Shown one piece after another: positions 33,870 to 41,672 of a DNA stretch of 51,972 nucleotides. The notes under the pieces are model-generated. The model was not told the origin of the DNA. It made no database searches and saw only the letters and a program-made list of their open reading frames with translations. The position numbers were made by a program, and so were the translations under genes. The DNA comes from Verrucomicrobiota bacterium (GTDB taxonomy: Bacteria > Pseudomonadota > Gammaproteobacteria > Nevskiales > Nevskiaceae). The stretch lies in assembly GCA_903970595.1 (NCBI GenBank), contig CAJCJI010000046.1, forward strand, positions 1 through 51,972, in the 5' to 3' direction. Each line of letters opens with the position of its first letter. The first letter of the stretch is position 1.

Positions 33870-34628
33870 GTGCGCGTCTTGATCGTTGACGACGAACCGC
33901 CTGCCAGGCGCGGCGTGGTCCTGCGGCTGCGAAAGTTCAGGGATGTGGAGATCGCCGGCGAATGCGGCGATGGCGCGTCCGCGGTGAAGAAGATTTTGCA
34001 GCTTGCGCCCGATGTGGTGTTTCTCGACATCCAGATGCCCGGCATGGACGGATTCGAGGTGCTCCGGGCAGTGCCGCCGGAGCAGTTGCCCGGCGTGATA
34101 TTTCTTACGGCGTTCGAGCAACATGCGCTGCGGGCGTTTGAATTCCATGCGCTGGACTACCTGCTCAAGCCGGTGAGCGACGAGCGCTTCGAGGCCGCGA
34201 TCGGCCGCGCCCGCAAGCTCATGGACCGCAGGACGAGGATGGCCATGGCCGAGCGCGTGCTACAAATGCTCGGCCAGACTCCGGAAAAATACGCATCCCG
34301 CTTCACCGTGCAAACCGGCGCCAGAATCCAGATTGTGCAGGCCGAAGATGTCGGATGGATTGCCGCGGCCGGGGACTATGTGGAATTGCACGTAGCGGGG
34401 CGCTCATACCTGATGCGCGAAACGATGGCTTCCCTGGAACAAAGGCTGGACCCGGCAAAGTTTCTGCGCATCCATCGTTCCCGCATCGTGCAGTCGCAAT
34501 GCATCGTGGAGCTCAAATCCATCGAGAATCGTGAATTTGCGCTCAAGCTCATCGACGGTTCCCAGCACCGCTCCAGCCGCACTTACGCGGACCGCCTTGA
34601 ACACTGGTTGTCGTCGGGAGGAACCTGA
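33870..34628 (+). CDS. LytTR-family response regulator
   Basis: 252 residues, GTG start. The receiver domain has Asp7/Asp8, phospho-acceptor Asp53 in FLDIQMPGMDG, Thr80 and Lys100 in YLLKPV. A C-terminal LytTR DNA-binding domain (about 145-245) contains VGWIAAAGDYVELH and FLRIHRSRIVQ. It is the partner of the adjacent LytS-type kinase. The AlgR/YehT group to which this layout belongs controls envelope, motility or polysaccharide genes; the targets here are unknown, though the divergent DUF4440/DUF1579 genes are close. Confidence 0.94.
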   Translation: MRVLIVDDEPPARRGVVLRLRKFRDVEIAGECGDGASAVKKILQLAPDVVFLDIQMPGMDGFEVLRAVPPEQLPGVIFLTAFEQHALRAFEFHALDYLLKPVSDERFEAAIGRARKLMDRRTRMAMAERVLQMLGQTPEKYASRFTVQTGARIQIVQAEDVGWIAAAGDYVELHVAGRSYLMRETMASLEQRLDPAKFLRIHRSRIVQSQCIVELKSIENREFALKLIDGSQHRSSRTYADRLEHWLSSGGT

Positions 34629-34690
34629 GCCGGGCAAGGCAAGGGGCCGATACTTGCCGACAGCGAAGGACTACAAGACAAGGCCGGCTT

Positions 34691-34789
34691 TATCCATTTC
34701 ATGGGATTTTCTTGTTCTATCCTCTACATTGGATAAAATGACTTTATCCAAAATAAGGGATATATTATATTTATCCCCTATAGGAGATA
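34691..34789. promoter_or_regulatory. Four HipB-type operators at exact 27-bp intervals
   Basis: The E. coli HipB operator form TATCC-N8-GGATA is found at 34718-34735 and 34745-34762 exactly. One-base variants lie at 34691-34708 (GGATT) and 34772-34789 (AGATA). The starts are 27 bases apart each time. The last site overlaps the AGGAG ribosome site of hipB, and a possible promoter (ATGACT 34738, TATATT 34761) overlaps the second and third. Repression by HipB, strengthened by HipA, is expected. Confidence 0.85.
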
Positions 34790-34793
34790 AATC

Positions 34794-35039
34794 ATGGACT
34801 ATGTCGCCAGCACCCCCGAACAACTGGGACAGATCCTGAAAAATTGCCGCAAGCAGCTCAAGCTGACCCAAAGCGCCGTTGGCGCGAAGGTCGGCCTGAA
34901 ACAGAGCACCATCTCCGCGATCGAAGTTCACGGTGCAAATGCCACCGTCGAAACGCTCTACAAGGCGCTCTCCGCTTTGGGTCTGCAGCTGGTTATCCGC
35001 GACAAATCGTCGGCAGGTATCACTCAGCGGGAGTGGTAA
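34794..35039 (+). CDS. hipB: HipB-like antitoxin, XRE family
   Basis: 81 residues with a helix-turn-helix: LGQILKNCRKQLKLTQSAVG, then VGLKQSTISAIEVHG. The tail KALSALGLQLVIRDK ends in a Trp, as in E. coli HipB, whose C-terminal Trp is important for stability. AGGAG lies 7 bases before the ATG. It binds the operators upstream and neutralises the HipA kinase. The stop is 3 bases before hipA, so the pair is one operon. Confidence 0.92.
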   Translation: MDYVASTPEQLGQILKNCRKQLKLTQSAVGAKVGLKQSTISAIEVHGANATVETLYKALSALGLQLVIRDKSSAGITQREW

Positions 35040-35042
35040 GCC

Positions 35043-36371
35043 ATGGCGCGACCATCCAAGACTCAGGCACTCTCCGTGTGGATGAATGGAGAGCGTGTCG
35101 GAACCTGGCTCACCGCGGCGAACCATGCCCAGGAATTTCGTTACGCCGACGAATGGCTTGTCTCTCCCGAAACTCGCCCGATTTCGCTTTCAATGCCCGT
35201 GGGCCCGCCAGGCACCACTTATAAGGGCGCAGTCGTCGAACGGTTCTTCGAGAACCTGCTGCCCGACAGCAAGGGAATTCGAGACCGTATTCGGCAGCGC
35301 TTCCAGGCAAAGTCGACTCACGCATTCGATTTGCTCACCGAAATCGGCCGGGACTGCATTGGCGCTATCCAGTTGATGCCGGCAGATCAGGCGCCGCCGA
35401 ACATTCGGAAGATAAAAGGCGATCCGCTCACGGAAAAGGAAATCGTACAGCTGCTGAGCAACAACCTGGCTGCCCCGACCTTGGGGCGCACCGACCATGA
35501 CGAGAATTTTAGAGTCTCTTTGGCCGGCGCGCAGGAAAAGACGGCGCTATTGCGCCACGCAGGCCAGTGGATGCGTCCACATGGCCCCACACCGACCACC
35601 CACATCTTCAAACTGCCGATCGGGGAGGGTACCCAGGGCATTGACCTGCGCACATCGGTCGAAAACGAATGGTTATGCGCGCAGATTCTTCGCGCCTACG
35701 GGGTCGATACGGCCGACTGCTGGATGGATCAGTTCGGGCCGTACAAAGTGCTGGTGGTGGAGCGTTTCGACCGGCGGCTTGCCAGGAATGAACGCTGGTT
35801 CGTGCGGCTGCCGCAGGAGGACCTGTGCCAGGCAACGGGCACCGACCGCGATCACAAGTACGAAGCCGACGGCGGTCCCGGCATTCGGAAAACCATGAAT
35901 CTGCTGCTGGGCTCGGCGCGCGCGGATCATGACCGTGTGGACTTCTTTCGCACACAGATCCTGTTTTGGATGCTTTGTGCGATCGACGGCCACGCCAAGA
36001 ATTTCAGCTTGTTCCTCGAAGCCGGCGGCCAGTTCCGATTGACCCCGCGCTACGACGCCCTGTCCGCCTTCCCGGTTTTGGGAAATCGCGCCGGCCAGCT
36101 GTCGCCTCACAAGGTAAAGATGGCCATGGCGGTTCAGGGTGAGGGCAGGCGCCACTACAACTGGCATTCAATCCAGCCCAGGCATTGGGTGGAGATGGCA
36201 AAACGGTGTGGTTTGGCCACGCAAATTAATTCGCTGATGGAAGACCTGGCGGCTCAGACGCCCAAGGTCGTCGATACCGTCGCATCTCAATTACCCAGGA
36301 AATTCCCGCCATCCGTGGCAGACCCTATTCTGGACGGAATTCGTCAGGCTGCCGCGAAGTTGGCGCACTGA
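35043..36371 (+). CDS. hipA: HipA-type serine/threonine kinase toxin
   Basis: 442 residues, the normal length for HipA. The N-terminal domain has the HipA N1 pattern (PVGPPGTTYKG, FFENLLPDS). The flexible activation loop VSLAGAQEKTALL contains Ser159, matching the autophosphorylated Ser150 of E. coli. Lys190 in HIFKLP binds ATP, the catalytic Asp315 and Asn320 lie in AIDGHAKNFS, and the metal-binding Asp338 is in YDALSA. In E. coli the toxin phosphorylates glutamyl-tRNA synthetase, which induces persistence. All key residues are present, so it is probably active. It sits at the left edge of an accessory stretch. Confidence 0.94.
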   Translation: MARPSKTQALSVWMNGERVGTWLTAANHAQEFRYADEWLVSPETRPISLSMPVGPPGTTYKGAVVERFFENLLPDSKGIRDRIRQRFQAKSTHAFDLLTEIGRDCIGAIQLMPADQAPPNIRKIKGDPLTEKEIVQLLSNNLAAPTLGRTDHDENFRVSLAGAQEKTALLRHAGQWMRPHGPTPTTHIFKLPIGEGTQGIDLRTSVENEWLCAQILRAYGVDTADCWMDQFGPYKVLVVERFDRRLARNERWFVRLPQEDLCQATGTDRDHKYEADGGPGIRKTMNLLLGSARADHDRVDFFRTQILFWMLCAIDGHAKNFSLFLEAGGQFRLTPRYDALSAFPVLGNRAGQLSPHKVKMAMAVQGEGRRHYNWHSIQPRHWVEMAKRCGLATQINSLMEDLAAQTPKVVDTVASQLPRKFPPSVADPILDGIRQAAAKLAH

Positions 36372-36440
36372 ATACGCTAAGGTAATCAAGGGCCGGCTCT
36401 ACACTACCGACGAAACATCGATCGTGGTCCACTTGATCAT

Positions 36441-36518
36441 TCAATCGTGTCTGACCCTATCGATTCTGTATTTCAAGAAATCGATAGGGTCAAAAGCGAT
36501 AGGATCAGACACGATTGA
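36441..36518. repeat. Nested inverted repeats after hipA
   Basis: The outer arms 36441-36462 and 36497-36518 pair over 22 bases with one mismatch (core tcgtgtctgaccctatcg). An inner perfect 13-bp pair, gaccctatcgatt (36453-36465) with 36479-36491, uses the same half-site, so three half-sites compete for pairing. No T-run follows. It may be a REP or mobile-end element, a terminator for hipBA, or a protein-binding site. The rest of the 36372-36544 gap is featureless. Confidence 0.7.
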
Positions 36519-36544
36519 TTCATGCAGAGCATCGTCGCGGTCTT

Positions 36545-37375
36545 CTACGTCCCGTTAAACGTCGCGTGCGCCCAAAGCTTACGATCAAGACTGCCATCGG
36601 CTTTGATGAAATGTGAGCGGCGCCCGCGGATCAGCTCAAATCCTTCAATCGACATATTAGGGTCTAGGTTTGTGTTTGGACCTTGGATCACGACACCTGC
36701 AAACAGCCAACAAATAATTCCGCTTTGGCGTACTCCTCTTGCGAACATCGCGGCTCCGCTAATCCCGCCAAAGTTGAAATTCTCTGGCGGCACTCCGCGC
36801 CCTATGACCCCTGCGATTTTGTCGCGCTCGATTTGGCAAAGCACGTCTCTATCATTCAGGCTGGTAATCGTCATGCCCTGAGACGCCGACGAAAATACAA
36901 GTCCCTTACCGTCTATATAGGTTTCTGCGCCCGGATAGCCAGAGAAGCCAATACCCTGTCCGCGCTCCAATGGCGGGGGAGGCCAGCCCGCTTGTCCACC
37001 GTACACAACGCTTCTGCCCAATACGCGGACCTCTTCATCCGCAATCGAAAACGTAGCAAGATCCATTTCGCGATCTTCGTCAATGATTCTGTCCTCAAAG
37101 TCGGCTAGCACCACTGCACGATCTATGCCCGCGAGATACGCATTTTGTGCTCCTGCGTTGGAGCGGCCTACCCTCCATCCTTCGAGTACATGAGCTGCTG
37201 TAACAGCGAAAGTGCGCACGCCCAAATTAAGGAACGACGCTGAGCCATTACGCGGCTTAATAGGTGCTTGCTCGGTCCAGAAAAGCGCAGACGAAGTAGT
37301 ATTGATAAATTCCAAATCCGCTTTTGAGGCTAGAGGATTGAAGTCTATCCATATTCCGATTTCAGAATCGTTCAT
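36545..37375 (-). CDS. Trypsin-like serine protease, probably cytoplasmic
   Basis: 276 residues without a signal peptide. A chymotrypsin-fold triad is visible: His62 in FAVTAAHVLEG, Asp105 in REMDLATFSI and Ser207 in FGGISGAAMF. The usual GNSGG around the serine is GISGA, so activity may be weak or specialised. The ATG at 37375 begins at a natural N-terminus; an upstream extension runs into repeat-like sequence and is dropped. Cytoplasmic trypsin-like proteases are found in several bacterial defence systems. The neighbour at 37524 is on the same strand, but a repeat lies between them, so a link is uncertain. Confidence 0.72.
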   Translation of the reverse strand: MNDSEIGIWIDFNPLASKADLEFINTTSSALFWTEQAPIKPRNGSASFLNLGVRTFAVTAAHVLEGWRVGRSNAGAQNAYLAGIDRAVVLADFEDRIIDEDREMDLATFSIADEEVRVLGRSVVYGGQAGWPPPPLERGQGIGFSGYPGAETYIDGKGLVFSSASQGMTITSLNDRDVLCQIERDKIAGVIGRGVPPENFNFGGISGAAMFARGVRQSGIICWLFAGVVIQGPNTNLDPNMSIEGFELIRGRRSHFIKADGSLDRKLWAHATFNGT

Positions 37376-37384
37376 GTGTCTGCC

Positions 37385-37480
37385 CTCCGGATACGGGGTC
37401 GGAACCGTTATCCCTATCCCGGACCTCTTATCCCGACCCACTATCCGCCGTTATCCGACCCTTTGTCCGGACCCTGGCAT
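37385..37480. repeat. Degenerate ttatcc/gacc repeat cluster
   Basis: The stretch contains several spaced copies of (t)tatcc with gacc, for example ttatcccgacc and actatccgccg and ttatccgaccc, and a ggggtcggaa element. The same words make up the inverted repeats at 29486 and 31301. It lies between the protease gene and the DUF4145 gene. It is probably a remnant of the same REP-like family. Confidence 0.45.
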
Positions 37481-37523
37481 CTGCGAGAAGGGTTGAATCA
37501 AGCGCAGCGCTGTACTGCACGAT

Positions 37524-38243
37524 TTAGGCTGGTGGAGCACGGCGCTTGTCCCTCCGTTCCTTGGCTAGCTCTAGACGTCTCGGCTCGGAATACAAGCGAT
37601 CTAATAGTACTGTTGCAAAATCCAATAAATCTTCGCCGTCCTCGGCTGTCAGCGTGCCTTGATGCGCCCCGTCGTTGCCGTCTTCCTTAATGCAGTGGGA
37701 TAGTTCCCTTAGACCTTCGGGCAACATACCCGTATCGAACAACCAAGGTAGTCTCAATCCGAGATCTCGGCGGACTTTGCGATTTAACCCTCCGACATCT
37801 TCTTGCCCAGCCGCCGGCTCTGCGGGTAGCATTCCACGCGTCGCCATATCGATGCAAAGGCGGAACATAGTCGCCGCCGCATTTGGACACTTTACTGCCA
37901 GGCAGGTTGCGCCTTCGTTAAAGGCATTGAGGATCCCCGGAGGTAGATGTTCTGGGGCCGAGACCGCAGACATATCCTTTAGACTGACAAAACCATCTAC
38001 GGAAATAAAAGGCATTAGCGAGCCTGCAATCTTCGTCATTCCGCCCTGATTAGATAATTGACTTCCTAAGTTTGGATTTCTTACGGTCACGACAAATGTG
38101 GTGCCCAACCCGCATTGTCGACACTGGCAAAAAGCCTCGTTGCATTCCAGCCCATTTTTGTTTGCAATTCTATTAGCTCCGATAAGCATAAACGTAGTGT
38201 GCTTGGTCCGACAACGTGGGCAATCGCTAACAATCTCAGGCAC
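37524..38243 (-). CDS. DUF4145 protein with N-terminal zinc ribbon
   Basis: 239 residues. Two Cys pairs (CPRC near residue 8 and CRQC near 41) form a probable zinc ribbon. The helical C-terminal part, with ATMFRLCIDMATRGML and CIKEDGNDGAHQG, then LLDFATVLLDRLYSEP, matches DUF4145. Members appear in prophages and restriction or defence loci and are thought to act as accessory or nucleic-acid-associated proteins. It is in the same direction as the protease gene. No specific partner can be assigned. Confidence 0.82.
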   Translation of the reverse strand: MPEIVSDCPRCRTKHTTFMLIGANRIANKNGLECNEAFCQCRQCGLGTTFVVTVRNPNLGSQLSNQGGMTKIAGSLMPFISVDGFVSLKDMSAVSAPEHLPPGILNAFNEGATCLAVKCPNAAATMFRLCIDMATRGMLPAEPAAGQEDVGGLNRKVRRDLGLRLPWLFDTGMLPEGLRELSHCIKEDGNDGAHQGTLTAEDGEDLLDFATVLLDRLYSEPRRLELAKERRDKRRAPPA

Positions 38244-39128
38244 TGAAATTTCTCCCGCAAATTCGTCGTTGACTGAAAATATTGAACGACGACGATTTCC
38301 AGATTACAGCCTCTATGTAACCTGTTGATTCCCTGGTGCTAAGGAGGGACCCAAACTGTTTATCTATCACATTGAATAAAAACAACTATATCAAATTTAA
38401 ATATTCAGGTACCCCCAAAGATACCCCCGTATAAGCATCAGTGGAACGCGAGTACATGCCTGCAATACGCCTTCGGTCCAGGGCAACGAGCTTGCGGCTC
38501 AGAACGGCAAGCATATGCCATGCTCAGGCACCCCGGCTTTCTACTCGATTTGCGCTTTCCTAGACTACGCCCGCCAGCGCGTTGAGGGTAGCAAGCAATC
38601 TTAGGCGGCATTCGGACGAACGGTCGAGCAGAGAACAACTGCATCGGTGCCAATGCCGCAGCCGGAAACTTGATCCGCAGCTTTTGCAGGCCGCCCGAGA
38701 CGAGATCATCCGCTGGTAGATCAGTGCATCCAGCAGCACTCAGCCTAACTTGCAAAAACCTCTGAGCGATAAGTGTTCAAGGCGAAGTCTCAGTCCATAG
38801 CCCACGGCCTCACTTTTTTTTGCGTAACTTGACAAACATGTCGCCTTCAGCAATTTTATTAGCGTCGCTGCGGGCCTAGAAGGTCGCGGCGCAATTCGCC
38901 GCTGTTAGGCAGTCAACACCCGGGCATCGGTTTTCGGTTTGGTCAGAACGCAATGTGACTGACCTGTTGCAGGAACCGCCGCTCGGCTCAAGTTGTCGGT
39001 TCGCAGTAGGGTCTCTGAGGGCTTGCTGTCCTCCTAGACCTTCTTCAGGAACTCCCCCAGTCAAGAATCGGCCCGCCGCGCGGCCTCCGCTGCGCGAGGT
39101 TTATTATTTGTTTTAAGGATATTTCACC
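38244..39128. other. 885-base gap without a convincing gene
   Basis: No frame here has a recognisable protein pattern. Near 38410-38432 two TACCCCC words lie close together (gtacccccaaagataccccc), a form seen near phage integrase ends; an inverted gggggtac is at 41109-41116. A T-run follows a pyrimidine-rich stretch near 38810. A 105-codon minus-strand frame (38438-38755) looks random. The region may be decayed mobile DNA or carry an unseen RNA. Confidence 0.4.
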
Positions 39129-39869
39129 ATGAATCATTTACTACTGGATGAGGACGTCGAATTCCTGCGCACGAAGTACAGCAGCTCCCACTGGCCTATT
39201 CTCGAATACATCCCGAAGAAGCCGCCTCCAAACATCGAAGCCTACCTCGGCAAGTCACATGCCTGCCTCGCAGTTGCTTATATCAACGGCGTGCAGCCGA
39301 GTACCGGTGTCCCATTCGAAGAATTTTGGACCACGCAGGCACGACAACTGTATGCCTATAGCGCTTCACTGACCGCGCGCCTAACTGCCATATGCAAAGC
39401 GACGAGCGATCGCCCGGCTGAGCGCAAGGTAGCGCACGCGACCGTGTACTGGATCGAAGCCGCTTGTGCTCAAGAGTTCGCACTAAATTCAGAGCGGGCT
39501 TGGTCAGCGTTAGCGATGTGTCAATATTGGCTTGGCCGTGCGGAGGAGCTCAATTCGTGGGCATGGCCTAAAGCCCTCAGCGTTCAGACTGAGCCGCTCA
39601 ATTACCGTCCCTCCGAGGATGTCGACAAGGTTATTTCCGATCTGGATGGACTGGCATCTTACTGCGCGCGATCTGACAGAACCGGAAGGGCGCTATTTGT
39701 CGAATTGTTCCCGTACATTTCGAACGCAGTTGATAACGGTGCAGCTAGGTGGGCAATCATCGACGTGTTGGCGAATCACGGTTGCACAATCGGCCATTCC
39801 ACGTTCCGCCGGTGGTTCAAGAATGAAGCAGCACGCTTGACAGAAGAGCGCGCTGTTAAGCCGAGGTAG
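39129..39869 (+). CDS. Unknown protein, paralogue A
   Basis: 246 residues, mostly helical and soluble. It shares with the next gene the word TGVP(F/L)(D/E)EFW and a segment ERAWSALAMCQYWLGRAEEL (here near 120-140), so the two are diverged paralogues. The C-terminus, GCTIGHSTFRRWFKNEAARL, looks like a small DNA-binding helix pair and is absent from the paralogue. The start is preceded by AAGGATATTTCACC. I do not recognise the family. It sits in the phage-like stretch with the Gp2-type gene. Confidence 0.68.
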   Translation: MNHLLLDEDVEFLRTKYSSSHWPILEYIPKKPPPNIEAYLGKSHACLAVAYINGVQPSTGVPFEEFWTTQARQLYAYSASLTARLTAICKATSDRPAERKVAHATVYWIEAACAQEFALNSERAWSALAMCQYWLGRAEELNSWAWPKALSVQTEPLNYRPSEDVDKVISDLDGLASYCARSDRTGRALFVELFPYISNAVDNGAARWAIIDVLANHGCTIGHSTFRRWFKNEAARLTEERAVKPR

Positions 39870-40000
39870 GTCACCATCCAGACTGCGCCAGCCGCCTAGC
39901 TGGCGCAGTCTTTATACCGCGTTCAACTTTCCACCCCTCCGGCGATGTCGCCTAAGACGAGTTCAATTACATCCGGGACCGACAGGCCCATACGATCACG

Positions 40001-40798
40001 ATGAACAATAAATCATCCAAACCAGCAAATCATCCCTTTCCGCCGCTTCGGTATTCGTCGCTGGTATATACCACTGATGGCCCGTCGCTGCCTTTGTTAA
40101 GCTGCCTGGAAGTGGCGGGCAATCAGATCAAACAGCACTACAAGACGCACGTCGAGGCCAGAACTGGTGTGCCGCTCGACGAGTTTTGGCAGGATGTACG
40201 TGAAATCAAATACCAAGCTTGGCCTGACAATAGCGCGACAATGCTTGCGGCCAGGATTTGCGAATCGGCACCGTCCGGGCCGGTAGCATTTGCCCCCCTC
40301 TATGTTGCCGGCGCGTTTTATTGGGAGGCATTTTTAGCGCTCCGCGAAGATCAGGGCGATAGAAGTTGGGCGGCACTGCTCCAGTGCTTTCGCTTTCTCG
40401 GAGTGGCCGAGGGGCAAGAGTTATCGGCAGAGCACGGGCGAAAAGGTGGCAAAGCGCATAGTGAGGCGTTCGATCAATTCTGCCTGGACTTGCGACCAAA
40501 GCTTCTAGGTTGGCTGGGGGAGCTCCCCGAAAGCAGTTACAGCTCCGTTACCCAGGTGATCGCCGCAGTGAAGCCCAAAGCAAAAGCGTTCACGGACGAA
40601 TGGTCGCTGCGAGCGCCGTTATTTGGGCGCGGGCGCACCAACGATGTTGCTCAATTGATATGGGGATGGAGCGGCACCAACCCTGACAAAGCCGATCCAG
40701 AGGTGAGGGCCGCCATGGAACGACTCGTGAACGGCGGTATTAGAAGAGGGCGGAGAGGAATAGGGAACACGGGCGCAGCAGGTCAGCTCCGGCGGTGA
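40001..40798 (+). CDS. Unknown protein, paralogue B
   Basis: 265 residues, helical, soluble. TGVPLDEFW and DRSWAALLQCFRFLGVAEGQ correspond to the equivalent segments of the gene at 39129. The C-terminal third differs, is basic and contains RRGRRG, so it may contact nucleic acid. It lies 131 bases after paralogue A in the same direction and is followed by a strong hairpin. The family is unknown. A shared or competing function of the two is likely. Confidence 0.68.
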   Translation: MNNKSSKPANHPFPPLRYSSLVYTTDGPSLPLLSCLEVAGNQIKQHYKTHVEARTGVPLDEFWQDVREIKYQAWPDNSATMLAARICESAPSGPVAFAPLYVAGAFYWEAFLALREDQGDRSWAALLQCFRFLGVAEGQELSAEHGRKGGKAHSEAFDQFCLDLRPKLLGWLGELPESSYSSVTQVIAAVKPKAKAFTDEWSLRAPLFGRGRTNDVAQLIWGWSGTNPDKADPEVRAAMERLVNGGIRRGRRGIGNTGAAGQLRR

Positions 40799-40880
40799 TC
40801 GGAGGTGAGATGATGTGCAGCGGACATCAGAAGTGCCCACGCGCTCCGAATAGCTAATCTCAATAAAGTCGCAGCAGACA

Positions 40881-40912
40881 ACGACAACACCGGCTCTGGC
40901 CGGTGTTGTCGT
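40881..40912 (+). terminator. Strong hairpin, probable terminator
   Basis: A perfect 14-bp stem acgacaacaccggc / gccggtgttgtcgt with a 4-base loop, followed by ttgtgg. It lies 83 bases after paralogue B. The weak T-run makes it a poor classic intrinsic terminator, but the stem is very stable. Between it and 41157 I see two direct copies of gggaagttagttc (40953-40965 and 41000-41012) and no gene. Confidence 0.6.
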
Positions 40913-41156
40913 TTGTGGCACCAGGAATCCACTCAATTGAAGCCGCTACTTGGGGAAGTTAGTTCCTGGACATTCGGCAGGGTTGGTTCCCGAGTTGCCG
41001 GGAAGTTAGTTCACCGCTCTGATAATACGAGCATTTTTTATCAGTCTCGGATTTTACATGTCATCCCCTCCCTCTTTTGTTTTTGGAGGCCTTAAATACA
41101 TTTTTTCCCGGGGGTACGGGCGGTAAGGTTATGCCTCAATCGCCGTCGGTGCACCT

Positions 41157-41384
41157 ATGAAACCACTTAGGCTGGATGACCTCCCAGACTACACCTTCCT
41201 TCCCCTGCCTATTTGCTCGGAGATATCAGGAACGTGTATCGCACAAATCTTAGAGGACTCGCAGCGCGGCACATTTCCCCCAATAGAACAACTCGGACGC
41301 AGCCATATTATTGGCTGCCGCGTCGGCGAACTTCGCCGCTACCGCGCCAACCCGACCGCCTACCGGAGCCATCGCCCAAACTGA
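41157..41384 (+). CDS. AlpA-like small DNA-binding protein
   Basis: 75 residues. LPLPICSEISGTCIAQILED, then RGTFPPIEQLGRSHIIGCRVGELRRY, follows the AlpA/excisionase pattern of a winged helix-turn-helix in which an F-P pair is followed by a Gly-rich turn and a Trp/Cys. Such proteins regulate prophage or satellite integrases and replication genes. It is two genes upstream-adjacent to the Gp2-type gene, as in satellite-phage modules. The similarity is modest. Confidence 0.5.
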   Translation: MKPLRLDDLPDYTFLPLPICSEISGTCIAQILEDSQRGTFPPIEQLGRSHIIGCRVGELRRYRANPTAYRSHRPN

Positions 41385-41545
41385 TTGCCAACGCGTCGAA
41401 GTTAGTTTGCATTCAATGTGTGGATTCTGACGGTAACGTTCCCAAGCCAGACATTCCGAACATAAGGTAGGTCTCTTTATTCGCGATACGAGCCCCTTGG
41501 GATAAAACGGACAGCGTGGCCTACACCTTTTTTGGGAGTAATTAC

Positions 41546-41584
41546 TTTCAGATTTCAGTTCAGATTTCAGATTGTTTCAGATTG
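41546..41584. repeat. Iterated TTTCAG repeats before the Gp2-type gene
   Basis: Five close copies of (A)TTTCAG or TTCAG run from 41546 to 41584, the last two as attg-tttcag-attg. They end about 90 bases before the Gp2-type gene. The 41385-41672 gap is otherwise empty and looks A+T-rich. Short iterated repeats next to a replication protein suggest iterons or an origin, but a regulatory site is also possible. Confidence 0.5.
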
Positions 41585-41672
41585 TAGTTAGCTTATGTTT
41601 GATAGATGCGTAGGCAATAAAAGACATTTGTAGTAGACGTACTCACAATTCACTTTTTAGCAAGGGTAATGT

